From assembly GCF_002858925.1 (NCBI RefSeq), contig NZ_PJRS01000017.1, forward strand, positions 1 to 64,000: DNA of 64,000 nt. The letters are read 5' to 3'. Below, piece by piece: positions 1 to 9,208 of the stretch (positions are counted from its first letter, which is position 1; every line of letters begins with the position of its first letter). The translations under genes and the position numbers were made by a program. This DNA is from Caulobacter zeae. Its GTDB lineage: Bacteria > Pseudomonadota > Alphaproteobacteria > Caulobacterales > Caulobacteraceae. The notes below the pieces were generated by a model. That model did no database searches, was not told where the DNA came from, and saw nothing but the letters and a program-made list of their open reading frames with translations.

Positions 1-1
1 G

Positions 2-172
2 GCCGAATACAAGGACCGCTTCGCCAACCCGTTCGTGGCCGCCTCACGCGGCTATGTCGACGACGTCATCATGCCCCACGGCACCCGCAAGCGCATCGTC
101 CGCGCCCTGCATTCGCTCAAGGGCAAGGTCCTGACCAACCCCGCAAAGAAGCACGACAACATTCCGCTCTGA
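2..172 (+). CDS. Acyl-CoA (propionyl-CoA) carboxylase carboxyltransferase subunit, C-terminal fragment
   Basis: The window opens inside this gene; only the last 56 residues and the TGA are present. The visible tail (AEYKDRFANPFVAASRG, then VDDVIMP, then RKRIVRAL) is the typical C-terminus of biotin-dependent acyl-CoA carboxylase beta subunits such as PccB, where the VDDVI stretch and the R-x-x-I-x-x-A-L helix close the second crotonase-like domain. The enzyme would carboxylate propionyl-CoA or a related acyl-CoA in the cytoplasm. The substrate cannot be settled from the tail alone, and methylcrotonyl or acetyl-CoA carboxylases of the same family remain possible. Confidence 0.85.
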   Translation, partial: AEYKDRFANPFVAASRGYVDDVIMPHGTRKRIVRALHSLKGKVLTNPAKKHDNIPL

Positions 173-274
173 AGCCCGCTCCTCCAAAGGGGGAGATTGA
201 TCGGTTTGCATTCTTATGGTTGTGTAGCTTTCCGGCTCACGCTGGGCGGGCTGATGCGACCCGGGGGGGAAGCA

Positions 275-1177
275 ATGATCAATCGAGCGGGTCGCTTTAT
301 TGCGGCTATTTGCCTGGCCGGGGCTCTGAGCCTCGTCGGGCCTGGCGTTATTGCCTGGGCGCAGGCCGGCGATCAGCCGGCGGAGCAACCGGCGCCGCCC
401 CCGGGCGAGCAGAACAAGCCGCCGCCTCAGAAACCCGACCCTGACCAGGGGACCAAGAACGTCGCGGGAGATCCCGCCGAGAGCGGCATGGCACAGCTGC
501 AGTACGACACGGTGTTCCGCATCCTGTTCGGCGCGTTGGCCATCGCCGTGGTCCTTGAGTCGGCCCTGGCCGTGATCTTCAACTGGCGGGTCTTCCAAAA
601 CCGGTTCAGCGGCAAGAGCTGGCGCACGCCGATCGCCATCGCCTTCGGCTGGTCGATCGCCACTGGACTGAAGTTCGACATCATCGGCGCGCTCTACACC
701 GCGATCTACGGGACCTCGGTCGGCAAGCCCGAGCTGGGTTTGGTCGGAACCTTCGTCACGGCCCTGGTGCTGGCGGGCGGCAGCGCGGGGGTGAACAACA
801 TCCTCAAGGGCCTCGGCTTCCGGCAGATTGGCTCCGGCGACGGCCCAGCGCCTAAGCCGGCCAAGACCGAGGCCTGGCTCAGCGTCACTCTGCAGCGGCG
901 CGAGGCCGTCGGCCCGGTGCAGGTGCTGGTGGATGACGGCCAGCAGACCGTGCTGGTTGGGATGATCAGCGGCGTGAAGCCGCCGCCGGAGTGGGTGACG
1001 GATTTCGTCGCCAACAAGGTGCGCTTCCCGTCCTATGGCGGTCATAGCCTGGCCCTGGGCAAAACCTACACCGTCTCGCTCAGCGGGGTCGACAAGGCCG
1101 GGAATGCGATCAGCAAGACGTGGACGCCGTTCACCCCTGGCGCCGGGGCGATCATCGACGTCGTGCTGACGCTCTGA
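275..1177 (+). CDS. Hypothetical membrane protein with Pro-rich periplasmic linker
   Basis: About 300 residues; not recognised as a named family. An ATG further upstream (197) is in frame, but the ATG at 275 follows a GGGGGGAA Shine-Dalgarno-like run and starts directly with a signal-like sequence (MINRAGRFIAAICLAGALSL). After a Pro/Gln-rich stretch there are hydrophobic segments at about residues 78-100, 120-140 and 155-175, followed by a soluble C-terminal region of about 110 residues with a beta-rich look. The gene ends 3 bases before the convergent antiporter gene. Its role is unknown; a membrane anchor presenting a small beta domain is the most that can be said. Confidence 0.6.
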   Translation: MINRAGRFIAAICLAGALSLVGPGVIAWAQAGDQPAEQPAPPPGEQNKPPPQKPDPDQGTKNVAGDPAESGMAQLQYDTVFRILFGALAIAVVLESALAVIFNWRVFQNRFSGKSWRTPIAIAFGWSIATGLKFDIIGALYTAIYGTSVGKPELGLVGTFVTALVLAGGSAGVNNILKGLGFRQIGSGDGPAPKPAKTEAWLSVTLQRREAVGPVQVLVDDGQQTVLVGMISGVKPPPEWVTDFVANKVRFPSYGGHSLALGKTYTVSLSGVDKAGNAISKTWTPFTPGAGAIIDVVLTL

Positions 1178-1180
1178 GCG

Positions 1181-2818
1181 TCAGATCCGCAGGCGCGCCT
1201 CGGCCAGGTCGAGTTCGCGGGTCAGCTTGGACTGGATGGCGCCGTCCACGGCCCGTTGGCGAAGCAGCGTGTGCAGGGCCTGGCGTTCGGCCTGAACGGC
1301 GACCAGCCGAACCTCCTTTTCGAAGCCCCGGCCGCGCCGGGCGGCCAGCGCCACCTCGCCGGTCTGGGTCAGGCCGTCCAGGCGGTCGCGATAGATGTCG
1401 ACCACCCGGGCCGAGGCCGTCTGGAAGTCGGCGTCGGCGGCGTGGGGCGAAGACGACTGCATGTGCTCGATCGCCTGGACGGCGGCGATCGCCAGGGTCG
1501 CCCTGGCGCGCTCGGCATCTTCCAGGCCGGCCGTCTCGGGCGGCAGTTGCAGGTTCTTCATCAGCAGCGGCAGGGCGACGCTGGAGATCAGCAGCGACAG
1601 CACGATCACGCCGGCCGCCAGGAAGATGGCGAGGTCCCGGGCAGGGAACGCCTCGCCCGCGGCGGTGACCAGCGGCAGGGTCAGCACGCCGGCCAGGGTG
1701 ATGGCGCCCCGCGCGCCCGCGCAGGCCGTGGCGGTGATGATCTTCCAGTCCGGGCTGGCGCGGTCCTCGCCCCGGCGACGGGCCCGCAGCAGGGTCAGCT
1801 TCAGCGAGCCCCACACCCAGGCGAAGCGCAGCACGCCCAGGCTGAGCGTGATGACCACGACATAGATCGCCAGCCACCAGGGCTCGTGATGGCCGGTGGT
1901 GCGGACGGTCTCGACCGCTCCGGCCAGGATCGACGGCAGCTGTTCGCCCAGCAGCACGAAGATCACGCCGTTGGCGGTGAACTGCAGGGTGTCCCAGACC
2001 ATGTTGCGGCGAACGCGCGTGGCCGCCACGGTCTGGCGGGCCACTTCCGAGAAGCTCATGGCCACGCCGGCCGCGACGGCGGCCAGGATGCCCGAGGCGT
2101 GGACCTTTTCGGCCAGCAGGTAGGCGGCGAAGGGGATGAGCAGGCTGACCAGGGTCTGGGGACCGGCGTCCTCGGCGCCGGCGCGGGTCAGCCAGGCGTT
2201 CAGGGTGGTGACGACCAGGGTGGTGACCACGCCGATGGCCACGCCCGCCAGGGCCACCCAGGCGAAGTTCAGCACCGCCTCGTGCAGCACGAAGCTGCCG
2301 GTCAGGGCTGCGGCGATGGCGAAGCGCAGGCAGACCAGGCCCGAGGCGTCGTTCAGCAGCGACTCGCCCTCGAGGATGTGCATCAGGCGCTTGGGGATCG
2401 GCACCCGCTGGGCGATGGCCGACACCGCGATCGGGTCGGTGGGCGAGATCACCGCGGCCAGGGCGAAGGCCACGGCCAGCGGCATGGGCGGGATCATCCA
2501 GTGGATCAGGAAGCCGACCCCGACCACGGTCAGCACCACCAGCCCCAGGGCCAGCTCGAGGATGATCGGCAAGTCCTTGAAGAACTCGTCCTTGGGAATG
2601 CGCCAGCCGTCGAGGAACAGCAGCGGCGGCAGGAACAGCAGGAAGAAGAGGTGCGGGTCGAGCGAGACCGGCGTCTTGGTGACCATCGCGATCATGGCGC
2701 CCAGGCCGATCTGCACCAGGGGTGCGGGGACGGCGAGGGGAAGGAACCGGGCGGCCGCGCCGCTCAATACGACGGCGGCCAGAAGGGCCAGGACGATCTC
2801 GACAGTCTGCACGCTCAC
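1181..2818 (-). CDS. CPA1-family Na+/H+ antiporter (NhaP-like)
   Basis: The 545-residue protein has about 12 hydrophobic segments in its first 420 residues and a charged cytoplasmic tail of about 120 residues, the usual architecture of bacterial CPA1 exchangers. Diagnostic motifs are the ion-site sequence SPTDPIAVSAI and, after it, GESLLNDASGLV. It would exchange protons for Na+ or K+ across the inner membrane for pH and salt homeostasis. The start is a GTG at 2818, with a second in-frame GTG two codons later that has a slightly better GAGGT signal. The gene converges with the preceding membrane protein gene. Ion specificity cannot be read from the sequence. Confidence 0.85.
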   Translation of the reverse strand: MSVQTVEIVLALLAAVVLSGAAARFLPLAVPAPLVQIGLGAMIAMVTKTPVSLDPHLFFLLFLPPLLFLDGWRIPKDEFFKDLPIILELALGLVVLTVVGVGFLIHWMIPPMPLAVAFALAAVISPTDPIAVSAIAQRVPIPKRLMHILEGESLLNDASGLVCLRFAIAAALTGSFVLHEAVLNFAWVALAGVAIGVVTTLVVTTLNAWLTRAGAEDAGPQTLVSLLIPFAAYLLAEKVHASGILAAVAAGVAMSFSEVARQTVAATRVRRNMVWDTLQFTANGVIFVLLGEQLPSILAGAVETVRTTGHHEPWWLAIYVVVITLSLGVLRFAWVWGSLKLTLLRARRRGEDRASPDWKIITATACAGARGAITLAGVLTLPLVTAAGEAFPARDLAIFLAAGVIVLSLLISSVALPLLMKNLQLPPETAGLEDAERARATLAIAAVQAIEHMQSSSPHAADADFQTASARVVDIYRDRLDGLTQTGEVALAARRGRGFEKEVRLVAVQAERQALHTLLRQRAVDGAIQSKLTRELDLAEARLRI

Positions 2819-2878
2819 CTCATCACCGTTTGGGTGGAGTTACCCTAGGGTGATGCGTCCAGGGATGCGACCCATAAA

Positions 2879-2912
2879 GCCCCCCGCTCACGGACCAGCC
2901 GGAGCGGGGGCA
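2879..2912 (-). terminator. Rho-independent-type terminator after the GH18-like gene
   Basis: An inverted repeat with arms CCCCCGCTC and GAGCGGGGG separated by 12 bases. On the minus strand it is followed by a short TTTAT. It lies just beyond the stop of the gene at 2930-3844 and before the antiporter start, so it probably separates the two transcripts. Confidence 0.6.
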
Positions 2913-2929
2913 GGGCGCCCATGCGGATG

Positions 2930-3844
2930 TCAGGCGTCGACCGCCTCACGCGCCGAGGCCGAGGCGCCGAGGCCCGCGTTGATCGCGGCGGCATAGTCGG
3001 CCGGCGTCGGGCCGCCGGTGGGCTCGGTCGAGAAGATGCCGCTGCTGTTCCACAGGAAGCCGCCGGTGATCCCCGAGCCGGCCAGTTGCGAGAACATCTG
3101 CTGGATGTAGGAGGGATCGCCGCCCTGCGCGCCCTCGACGGCATAGCCGGGCACGATGAAGGCGTAGGGATTGGCGACGCCGGTGTTGGGCGTCTGCTGC
3201 ACGGCCTTGGCCCACTGGGTCGGGTCGTTGCCGGCCCCGCCGGCGTAGCATTGCAGGTTCATCCACTTGACGATCTGCCGGCTGTTGTTCTGGGCGTAGA
3301 CGTCGGCCAGGCAACCGGTCCAGAAGCTCGACTGCATGTAGGGGCAGTAGGTGGCGTAGAGGCCCAGCGAGCCGACATCCAGCGTCAGGGTGACGATCAT
3401 CTTCTGGGTTTCGTCGCCATAGACGCCCTCGTAGTCGAAATCCACGCCGGTGATCCCGAAGGTCGATTGCAGGACGGCGAGGTTCGTCTTCACCTGGTCG
3501 CGCGCGCCGAGCCAGGCGGTGAAGTCGCTGGTGGTGCCCCAGGCGCCGACCGAGACGATCAGGTCGCGCACGCTGCCGCCGCTCATCAGCTGCTTCACCA
3601 GGGCCGGATAGTCGGGATTGACGCCGCTCGAGCCGTCGGTAGCGTACTTGATCTGGCCTTTGCTGACGAACAGCGTGTCGTTCAGATAAAGGTCGCCGCC
3701 GTCATGGATGTGGATCGACCACAGGATCACGGTGGTGATCCCCTGGTTCAGCTGCTGCGCCTGCGTCGTGTAGGGCACGGGCGGGGTGGGATAGCCGTCC
3801 TGAAACAGGCCGTTGCCGTAGATGGCGATGGGATAGGCCGACAT
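2930..3844 (-). CDS. GH18-like (chitinase-fold) protein
   Basis: 304 residues. The segment ITGVDFDYEGV carries the D-x-x-D-x-D-x-E type catalytic signature of family 18 glycoside hydrolases, with YE ending the motif, and the flanking beta-strand pattern (LIVSVGAWG before it, WMNLQCYAGG after it) fits the TIM barrel. The ATG at 3844 is preferred over an upstream in-frame start because a GGAGGC sequence sits 7 bases before it. No convincing signal peptide is visible, which is unusual for a chitin-degrading enzyme; it may act inside the cell or be a lectin-like or endoglycosidase relative. It is followed by a terminator and is probably a single-gene unit. Confidence 0.65.
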   Translation of the reverse strand: MSAYPIAIYGNGLFQDGYPTPPVPYTTQAQQLNQGITTVILWSIHIHDGGDLYLNDTLFVSKGQIKYATDGSSGVNPDYPALVKQLMSGGSVRDLIVSVGAWGTTSDFTAWLGARDQVKTNLAVLQSTFGITGVDFDYEGVYGDETQKMIVTLTLDVGSLGLYATYCPYMQSSFWTGCLADVYAQNNSRQIVKWMNLQCYAGGAGNDPTQWAKAVQQTPNTGVANPYAFIVPGYAVEGAQGGDPSYIQQMFSQLAGSGITGGFLWNSSGIFSTEPTGGPTPADYAAAINAGLGASASAREAVDA

Positions 3845-3953
3845 GACGTTTGCCTCCGGCTCGGGAATGAGCGGAGCGCACGCTATGAGTGGATGCAATT
3901 TCAGGGTGTGATTTTCTTCACTCTCGCAAAAAGTTTACATGGCTCAGCTTGTC

Positions 3954-5480
3954 CTACAGGTCGAACCGCACGCCCTGGGCAAGCGGCAGGGCGCCGGAAT
4001 AGTTCACGGTGGCGGTCTGGCGGCGCATGTACTGCTTCCAGGCGTCCGAGCCGCTTTCACGCCCGCCGCCGGTTTCCTTCTCGCCGCCGAACGCCCCGCC
4101 GATCTCGGCCCCCGACGGGCCGATATTGACGTTGGCTATGCCGCAGTCGCTGCCCCAGGGACCCATGAACGCCTCGGCCTCGCGGACGTCGTTGGTCATC
4201 ACGCAGGACGACAGGCCCTGGGGGACGTCGTTCTGCATCGCCACCGCGTCGTCGAACTCGGCATAGGGCACGACATGGAGCAGCGGCGCGAAGGTCTCGC
4301 GGGCCATGCCGGCGGTCGGCGCGGGCAGGCGGGCCAGGGCGGGGCGGACGTAGAACGCCTCGGGCGCCTGCGCCTCGTTCAGCCGCTCGCCGCCGGTGAC
4401 CACCGCGCCGTCGGCCCGGGCCTGGTCCAGAGCGTGGACGAAGGTCTCGTAAGCCGCCCTGTCGACCAGCGGGCCCAGCAACACGCCGTCCTGGCGCGGA
4501 TCGCCGGCCGGCAGGCGCGCGAAGGCGGCCTCGACCGCGTCGGCGACCTTGTCGACCAGGCTCTCGTGCACGATCAGCCGGCGCAGGGACGTGCAGCGCT
4601 GGCCGGCGGTGCCGGCGGCCGAGAACACGATGGCGCGCAAGGCCAGCGACAGGTCGGCGGTGGGGGTGACGATCATGGCGTTGTTGCCGCCCAGCTCCAG
4701 GATCGACCGGCCGAAGCGTTCGGCGACGACGGGCGCCAGGGCCTTGCCCATTCGGGTCGAGCCGGTGGCGCTGACCAGCGGGATGCGCGGATCGCGCGCC
4801 AGGCGCTCGCCGGCGTCGCGGCCGCCCAGCACCACCGATGACAGGCCGGCCGGCGCCTCGTCGCTGAAGCGGGCGATCGCGCGATCCAGCAGGGCCTGGG
4901 CGGCCAGGGCCGTCAGCGGCGTCTTCTCCGACGGCTTCCAGATCACCGGATCGCCGCAGACTAGGGCGAGGCACGCGTTCCACGCCCAGACGGCGACGGG
5001 GAAGTTGAAGGCGCTGATGACGGCGACAGGCCCCAGCGGGTGCCAGGTCTCGCGCATGGCGTGGCCGGGGCGCTCCGAGGCGATCGTGAGGCCGTGCAGC
5101 TGGCGCGACAGGCCGACGGCGAAGTCGCAGATGTCGATCATCTCCTGCACCTCGCCGGCGCCTTCGGAGGCGATCTTGCCGGCCTCGAGCGTGACCAGGG
5201 CGGACAGATCGGCCTTGGCCGCGCGCAGCTCCTCGCCAAGCAGGCGGACCAGCTCGCCCCGGCGCGGGGCCGGAACGCAGCGCCAGGCGCGGAAAGCGCG
5301 GGCGGCGCCCGCGACCTTGGCCTCGATGGCCCTGGCGTCGTCGAAGGCGACATGGGCCAGGGTCGAGCCGTCGATCGGCGTGCGCACGGCGGTCCCGCCG
5401 TCGGCGGAAAGGCCGGTGACGCCCAGGCGAGCCAGGATCTCGCGGGCGTGGTCGGCGGGAGAGGGCAGGGGCTTGGACAT
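3954..5480 (-). CDS. Aldehyde dehydrogenase, ALDH7 type (L-piperidine-6-carboxylate dehydrogenase-like)
   Basis: 508 residues, normal length for an NAD-dependent aldehyde dehydrogenase. The catalytic cysteine is in TAGQRCTSLRR and the general-base glutamate in ILELGGNNA; the NNA after LGG and the IANVNIGPSGAEIGGAFGGEKETGGGRE stretch (read as separate blocks IANVNIGPSGAEIGG and GEKETGGGRE) are typical of the ALDH7/antiquitin group. Members oxidise alpha-aminoadipic semialdehyde or its cyclic form in lysine catabolism. The start at 5480 (MSKPLPSP) is chosen because the extension upstream is of low complexity and lacks family similarity. No other lysine-degradation gene is adjacent, so the substrate is inferred. 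Confidence 0.8.
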   Translation of the reverse strand: MSKPLPSPADHAREILARLGVTGLSADGGTAVRTPIDGSTLAHVAFDDARAIEAKVAGAARAFRAWRCVPAPRRGELVRLLGEELRAAKADLSALVTLEAGKIASEGAGEVQEMIDICDFAVGLSRQLHGLTIASERPGHAMRETWHPLGPVAVISAFNFPVAVWAWNACLALVCGDPVIWKPSEKTPLTALAAQALLDRAIARFSDEAPAGLSSVVLGGRDAGERLARDPRIPLVSATGSTRMGKALAPVVAERFGRSILELGGNNAMIVTPTADLSLALRAIVFSAAGTAGQRCTSLRRLIVHESLVDKVADAVEAAFARLPAGDPRQDGVLLGPLVDRAAYETFVHALDQARADGAVVTGGERLNEAQAPEAFYVRPALARLPAPTAGMARETFAPLLHVVPYAEFDDAVAMQNDVPQGLSSCVMTNDVREAEAFMGPWGSDCGIANVNIGPSGAEIGGAFGGEKETGGGRESGSDAWKQYMRRQTATVNYSGALPLAQGVRFDL

Positions 5481-5604
5481 GCCGCCATGGACGCGCCGCC
5501 GACGGCCGGGGTCAAGAGCCGCCGGCTGCGCGCTCGGGTTGACGCCGCGACAGGGCGCCTTCAAATGACTCGCTCCTGGAGGGGCGGGGAGCTCGACTCG
5601 CGAG

Positions 5605-6510
5605 ATGGACGATCAGGTCGCCTTGCAACAGGGACTGCTGACGCGGGTGGAAAGCCTGCGGGCGCGCGTCGACCGCCGCCTGGCCGAGCTGGCGCCGGCG
5701 CATGGCGCCGCGCCGGACCGCCTGGTCGAGGCCGTGCGCTATTCGCTGCTGGCGCCGGGCAAGCGCTTCCGCCCGATGCTGACCCTGCTGGCCGCCGAGG
5801 CGTTCGGCGCCAATGACGGCGCGGCGCTCGACGCGGCCTGCGCCTTCGAGATGATCCACGCCGCCTCGCTGATCCTCGACGACCTGCCGGCCATGGACGA
5901 CGCGGGGCTGCGCCGCGGCCTGCCGACCATCCACCGCGCCTTCGACGAGGCCACGGCCATCCTCGCGGGCGTCGGCCTCCTGAACCAGGCCTATGCCGTG
6001 ATCGCCGACGACAAGCGGCTTTCGGGCGACCTGCGCGCCGAGATCTGCGGCCGCGCCGCGCAGGCCGTGGGCTTCATGGGGCTGGTGGCTGGCCAGGCCC
6101 GCGACCTGCTCGACCGCGACCAGTTGCGCGACATGAGCCAGATCGACCGCCTGAACCATGAGAAGACCGGCGTGCTGATCATCGCCGCCGCCCAGGTTGG
6201 AGCGTTGATCGGCGGCGCCGACGAGGCGGCCGTCGAGCAGGTGGGCGAGTTCGCCCGCCGGGTGGGCCTGGCCTTCCAGATCCGCGACGACATCCTCGAC
6301 GCCGAAGGTTCGACCGAGGCGGCCGGCAAGGATGTCGGCAAGGACGCCGCCATGACCACAGCCGTCTCGCGCCTGGGCCTCTCCGGCGCCCGCGCGGCCA
6401 TGGAAGAGCACCTGGCCGCGGCCGAAGCCGCCTTGGCCGCGGCCGGCGGCGGCGGCCTCCTGGGGGCCTATGCCGGACGGCTGTTCGCCGCGCGCAAGGC
6501 GGCGGCGTGA
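5605..6510 (+). CDS. crtE: Geranylgeranyl diphosphate synthase (CrtE-like)
   Basis: 301-residue trans-prenyltransferase with both aspartate-rich motifs, DDLPAMDD (first) and FQIRDDILD (second), and the GKRFRP substrate-binding motif. Chain length in this family is set by the residue five places before the first aspartate: farnesyl synthases have Tyr or Phe, while here the sequence HAASLILDD places Ala there, as in CrtE proteins. This, plus crtZ four genes on, supports production of C20 diphosphate for carotenoids rather than farnesyl diphosphate. The stop overlaps the GTG of the ABC ATPase gene. IspA-type farnesyl synthase is the alternative. Confidence 0.72.
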   Translation: MDDQVALQQGLLTRVESLRARVDRRLAELAPAHGAAPDRLVEAVRYSLLAPGKRFRPMLTLLAAEAFGANDGAALDAACAFEMIHAASLILDDLPAMDDAGLRRGLPTIHRAFDEATAILAGVGLLNQAYAVIADDKRLSGDLRAEICGRAAQAVGFMGLVAGQARDLLDRDQLRDMSQIDRLNHEKTGVLIIAAAQVGALIGGADEAAVEQVGEFARRVGLAFQIRDDILDAEGSTEAAGKDVGKDAAMTTAVSRLGLSGARAAMEEHLAAAEAALAAAGGGGLLGAYAGRLFAARKAAA

Positions 6511-7460
6511 ATCCAGAGCCTGTTCTGGCGGCCCCCATTCTCGTGGCTGAAGGCGTGGTGCGATCCTATGGCGACCGCCGCGTGCTCAAGGGCGTCGACC
6601 TGTCGCTGCGTCCGGGCGAGATCTACGCGCTGCTGGGCCACAACGGAGCGGGCAAGACCACCCTGGTGCGGGCCATCTGCGGCCGGCTGCGGCCCGACGC
6701 GGGCAGCGTGCTGCTGAACGGCGCCGACCCGGCGCGCGTCCCCGCCGCCCGGGCCGGGCTCGGGCTCGTGCCGCAGGAGATCGCCCTCTACGCCAACCTG
6801 TCGGTGCGCGAGAACATCGAGACCTTCGCGACCCTGGCCGGCGTGCCGCGCGGCAAGGTTCCGGCCGCCGTGCGCCGGGCCATGGAGCTGACCCGCACGC
6901 TCGATCGCGCCGATGCGCCGGTCCGCACCCTGTCGGGCGGCTTCCAGCGTCGCGCCAACATCGCCGCCGCCATCGTCCATCAGCCGACCCTGCTGATCCT
7001 CGACGAGCCCACGGTGGGGGTCGACATCGACGCCCGCGAGGCCGTCGACGCGGTGATCCGCGACCTGCGCGGCCTGGGCGTGGCGGTGCTGATCGTCACC
7101 CACGACCTCGATCAGGCCGGGGCCCTGGCCGACCGCGTCGGCTTCCTGCGCGACGGGTCGATGGTGCTCGAGGGCGAGCCTCGCGCCCTGGTGGCCGAGG
7201 CCTTCGGCGACCAGATGGAGATCCTGGTCCATCTCGCGGACGGCCTCGACATGGCCGGCGAGATCCACCTCGCCGCCGAAGGCTTGGAGCCCACCCGCCG
7301 TCCCGGCGTCTGGACCCGGCTGGACAGCGGCGGCTACGGGGCGGCGGGGCGGCTGGATGCGCGGTTGCGCCAGCTGGGCCTGACCCCGCGCGAGATCCGC
7401 GTGCGCCAGCCGTCGCTGGCCAACCTGTTCAGCCTGGTCGCCGAGCGGAAGGCCGCATGA
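6507..7460 (+). CDS. ABC transporter ATP-binding protein (ABC-2 type exporter)
   Basis: 317 residues. Walker A is GHNGAGKTT (about residue 47), Q-loop VPQE, signature TLSGGFQRR, Walker B LLILDEPTVGVD and switch THD; the GVD after Walker B and a C-terminal extension of about 90 residues are typical of DrrA/CcmA/NodI-type exporters. Translation begins at a GTG that overlaps the crtE stop (GTGA), and the gene ends in an ATGA overlap with the permease gene, so the three are translationally coupled. It would power export of a lipophilic compound across the inner membrane. The substrate is unknown; the position between two carotenoid genes is suggestive only. Confidence 0.85.
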   Translation: MNPEPVLAAPILVAEGVVRSYGDRRVLKGVDLSLRPGEIYALLGHNGAGKTTLVRAICGRLRPDAGSVLLNGADPARVPAARAGLGLVPQEIALYANLSVRENIETFATLAGVPRGKVPAAVRRAMELTRTLDRADAPVRTLSGGFQRRANIAAAIVHQPTLLILDEPTVGVDIDAREAVDAVIRDLRGLGVAVLIVTHDLDQAGALADRVGFLRDGSMVLEGEPRALVAEAFGDQMEILVHLADGLDMAGEIHLAAEGLEPTRRPGVWTRLDSGGYGAAGRLDARLRQLGLTPREIRVRQPSLANLFSLVAERKAA

Positions 7461-8659
7461 GCGGGCGGCTGGCCATGTCGCTGGCGATGATGCGGGTCAT
7501 GGCGCTGGAGCTGTGGCGCGACCGCGCGGCCCTGGTCATGACCTTCCTGCTGCCGCCGCTGGTGTTCCTGATCTTCTCGTCGGTGTTCGCCGGAACCTCG
7601 GGCGACAATCTTCAGCCCAAGCTGGCGGTCGCCGACCTGGCCAAGACCGACGCCTCGCGCCGGGTCGCCGCCGCGCTGCTGAAGAGCCCCGAACTGCGGG
7701 CCGAGACCGCCCCCGACGCGGCGGCGGTGCGCTCGCGCGTCAAGTCGGGCCAGGTCGACGCGGGCCTGGTGATCCGCGCCGATCCCGCCCAGCCTGGCAA
7801 GCCATTCCTGATCGTCGCCGATCCCTCGCGGGCCGTCGCGGCGCCCTTGGCCCAGGCCCGCACCCAGCAGGCCCTGGCCGCCGCCGCGCCCGACGCGGCC
7901 CTGCGCCGGTCGGTCGACTCCGTCGCGCCGGCCCTGGGCGAGCTGACGCCCGTGCAGTCGGCCCGCATCGACGCCGCCGCGGCGCAGCTGCGCGAGAAGC
8001 CTCAGCCCGTGAAGGACGACCTTTTCGACCGCGAGGACATCGCCGGCGCTCACAAGGGCGGGGCGGTGATCGCCTACTACGCCGGCGCGGTGATGATCCT
8101 GTTCGCCCTGTTCTCGGCCATGCAGGGGGCGCTGTCGCTGATGGAGGAGCGCCGCGCCGGGGTCGCCGACCGCCTGCTGGCGGGCGTGGCCGGCATGGGG
8201 CCGGTGGTCACCGGCAAGTTCCTGTTCCTGACCGCCCAGGCCTTCGTCCAGGCGGTGATGATCTTCGTGGTGGCGCAAGGCGTCTACGGCGTCGAGGCCT
8301 TGCAGCACTTCGTCCTCTGGCTGCCCACCACGCTTGCGGCCGGCGTCTGCTCGGCGGGCCTGGCGCTGGGGCTCGTCTCGCTGTGCCGCACGCGTGACCA
8401 GGCCCAGATGCTGTCGACCTTCGTGATCCTGGTGCTGGCGGCGATCGGCGGCAGCATGGCCCCGCGCTTTCTCATGCCCGCTTGGCTGCAGAGCCTGGGC
8501 TGGCTGACGCCCCACGCCTGGGTGATCGACGCCTATCAGGCCGTGCTCTGGCGCGACGCCGGGATCGCGGCCGTGTATAAGGCCTGGATCGTGCTGGCCG
8601 CCGTGGGCGCGGCGGGCCTGCTCGTGGCCCAGGCCCTGTCGCGCGATCCGCAGCGCTAG
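7457..8659 (+). CDS. ABC-2 type transporter permease
   Basis: 400 residues: one hydrophobic segment near the N-terminus (about 32-50), a large extracytoplasmic domain to about residue 190, then five membrane segments. This 1+5 arrangement is that of ABC2_membrane_3 (YhgE/YadH-like) permeases that pair with DrrA-type ATPases. The MEERRAGVADRLLAGV segment is the usual cytoplasmic coupling loop. It overlaps the ATPase gene by ATGA and lies 75 bases ahead of crtZ, so it is probably in the same operon. Confidence 0.82.
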   Translation: MSGRLAMSLAMMRVMALELWRDRAALVMTFLLPPLVFLIFSSVFAGTSGDNLQPKLAVADLAKTDASRRVAAALLKSPELRAETAPDAAAVRSRVKSGQVDAGLVIRADPAQPGKPFLIVADPSRAVAAPLAQARTQQALAAAAPDAALRRSVDSVAPALGELTPVQSARIDAAAAQLREKPQPVKDDLFDREDIAGAHKGGAVIAYYAGAVMILFALFSAMQGALSLMEERRAGVADRLLAGVAGMGPVVTGKFLFLTAQAFVQAVMIFVVAQGVYGVEALQHFVLWLPTTLAAGVCSAGLALGLVSLCRTRDQAQMLSTFVILVLAAIGGSMAPRFLMPAWLQSLGWLTPHAWVIDAYQAVLWRDAGIAAVYKAWIVLAAVGAAGLLVAQALSRDPQR

Positions 8660-8734
8660 GACTTTGCGCTAGAACAAGGACGGGAGCCGAAAGCCTGTTG
8701 CAGTCAGGTCGCCGGCTCTGGAGTTAGAAAAGCG

Positions 8735-9208
8735 ATGGTCACCTTCGGTCTCAAGGTCGCGCTGTTCCTGGCGGCCTTCGCCTTCATGGAAGGCTTCGCC
8801 TGGTTCACCCACAAGTACGTCATGCACGGCTTCGGTTGGATCTGGCACCGTTCGCACCACGAGCCGCGCCACGGCGCCTTCGAGCTGAACGACCTGTTCG
8901 CGGTGGTCTTCGCCGCCCCGGCCATCGTCGCCATCTATTTCGGGACCAACGGCTATCCCTGGCTGCTGCCGATCGGCCTGGGGATCACCGCCTATGGCGC
9001 GGTCTATTTTATCTTTCACGACGGCATGGTGCACCAGCGCTTCAAGGTGCCGCTGGGCAAGTCGGCCTACTGGAAGCGCCTGATCCAGGCCCACCGCATC
9101 CATCACGCCGTGCACACCAAGGAGGGGGCGGTGTCGTTCGGCTTCCTGCTGGCCCGGCCGATCCGCGAGCTGAAGGCCAAGCTGAAGGCGCGGGGCGTCC
9201 AGGCCTGA
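8735..9208 (+). CDS. crtZ: Beta-carotene hydroxylase
   Basis: 157 residues, the normal size for CrtZ. The four histidine clusters of the membrane di-iron fatty-acid-hydroxylase fold are all present: HKYVMH, HRSHHEPRH, HDGMVH and HRIHHAVH. The enzyme adds hydroxyl groups to the beta rings of beta-carotene to give zeaxanthin, or to canthaxanthin to give astaxanthin. Four hydrophobic segments place it in the inner membrane. The stop overlaps the next ATG (TGATG). The other carotenoid genes (crtB, crtI, crtY, crtW) are not in this window. Confidence 0.9.
   Translation: MVTFGLKVALFLAAFAFMEGFAWFTHKYVMHGFGWIWHRSHHEPRHGAFELNDLFAVVFAAPAIVAIYFGTNGYPWLLPIGLGITAYGAVYFIFHDGMVHQRFKVPLGKSAYWKRLIQAHRIHHAVHTKEGAVSFGFLLARPIRELKAKLKARGVQA

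Noticed and set aside
1256..2848. A 530-codon plus-strand frame opposite the antiporter gene
   Set aside because: It is very rich in Gly, Gln, Asp and His without any family pattern; the minus frame has membrane helices and CPA1 motifs.
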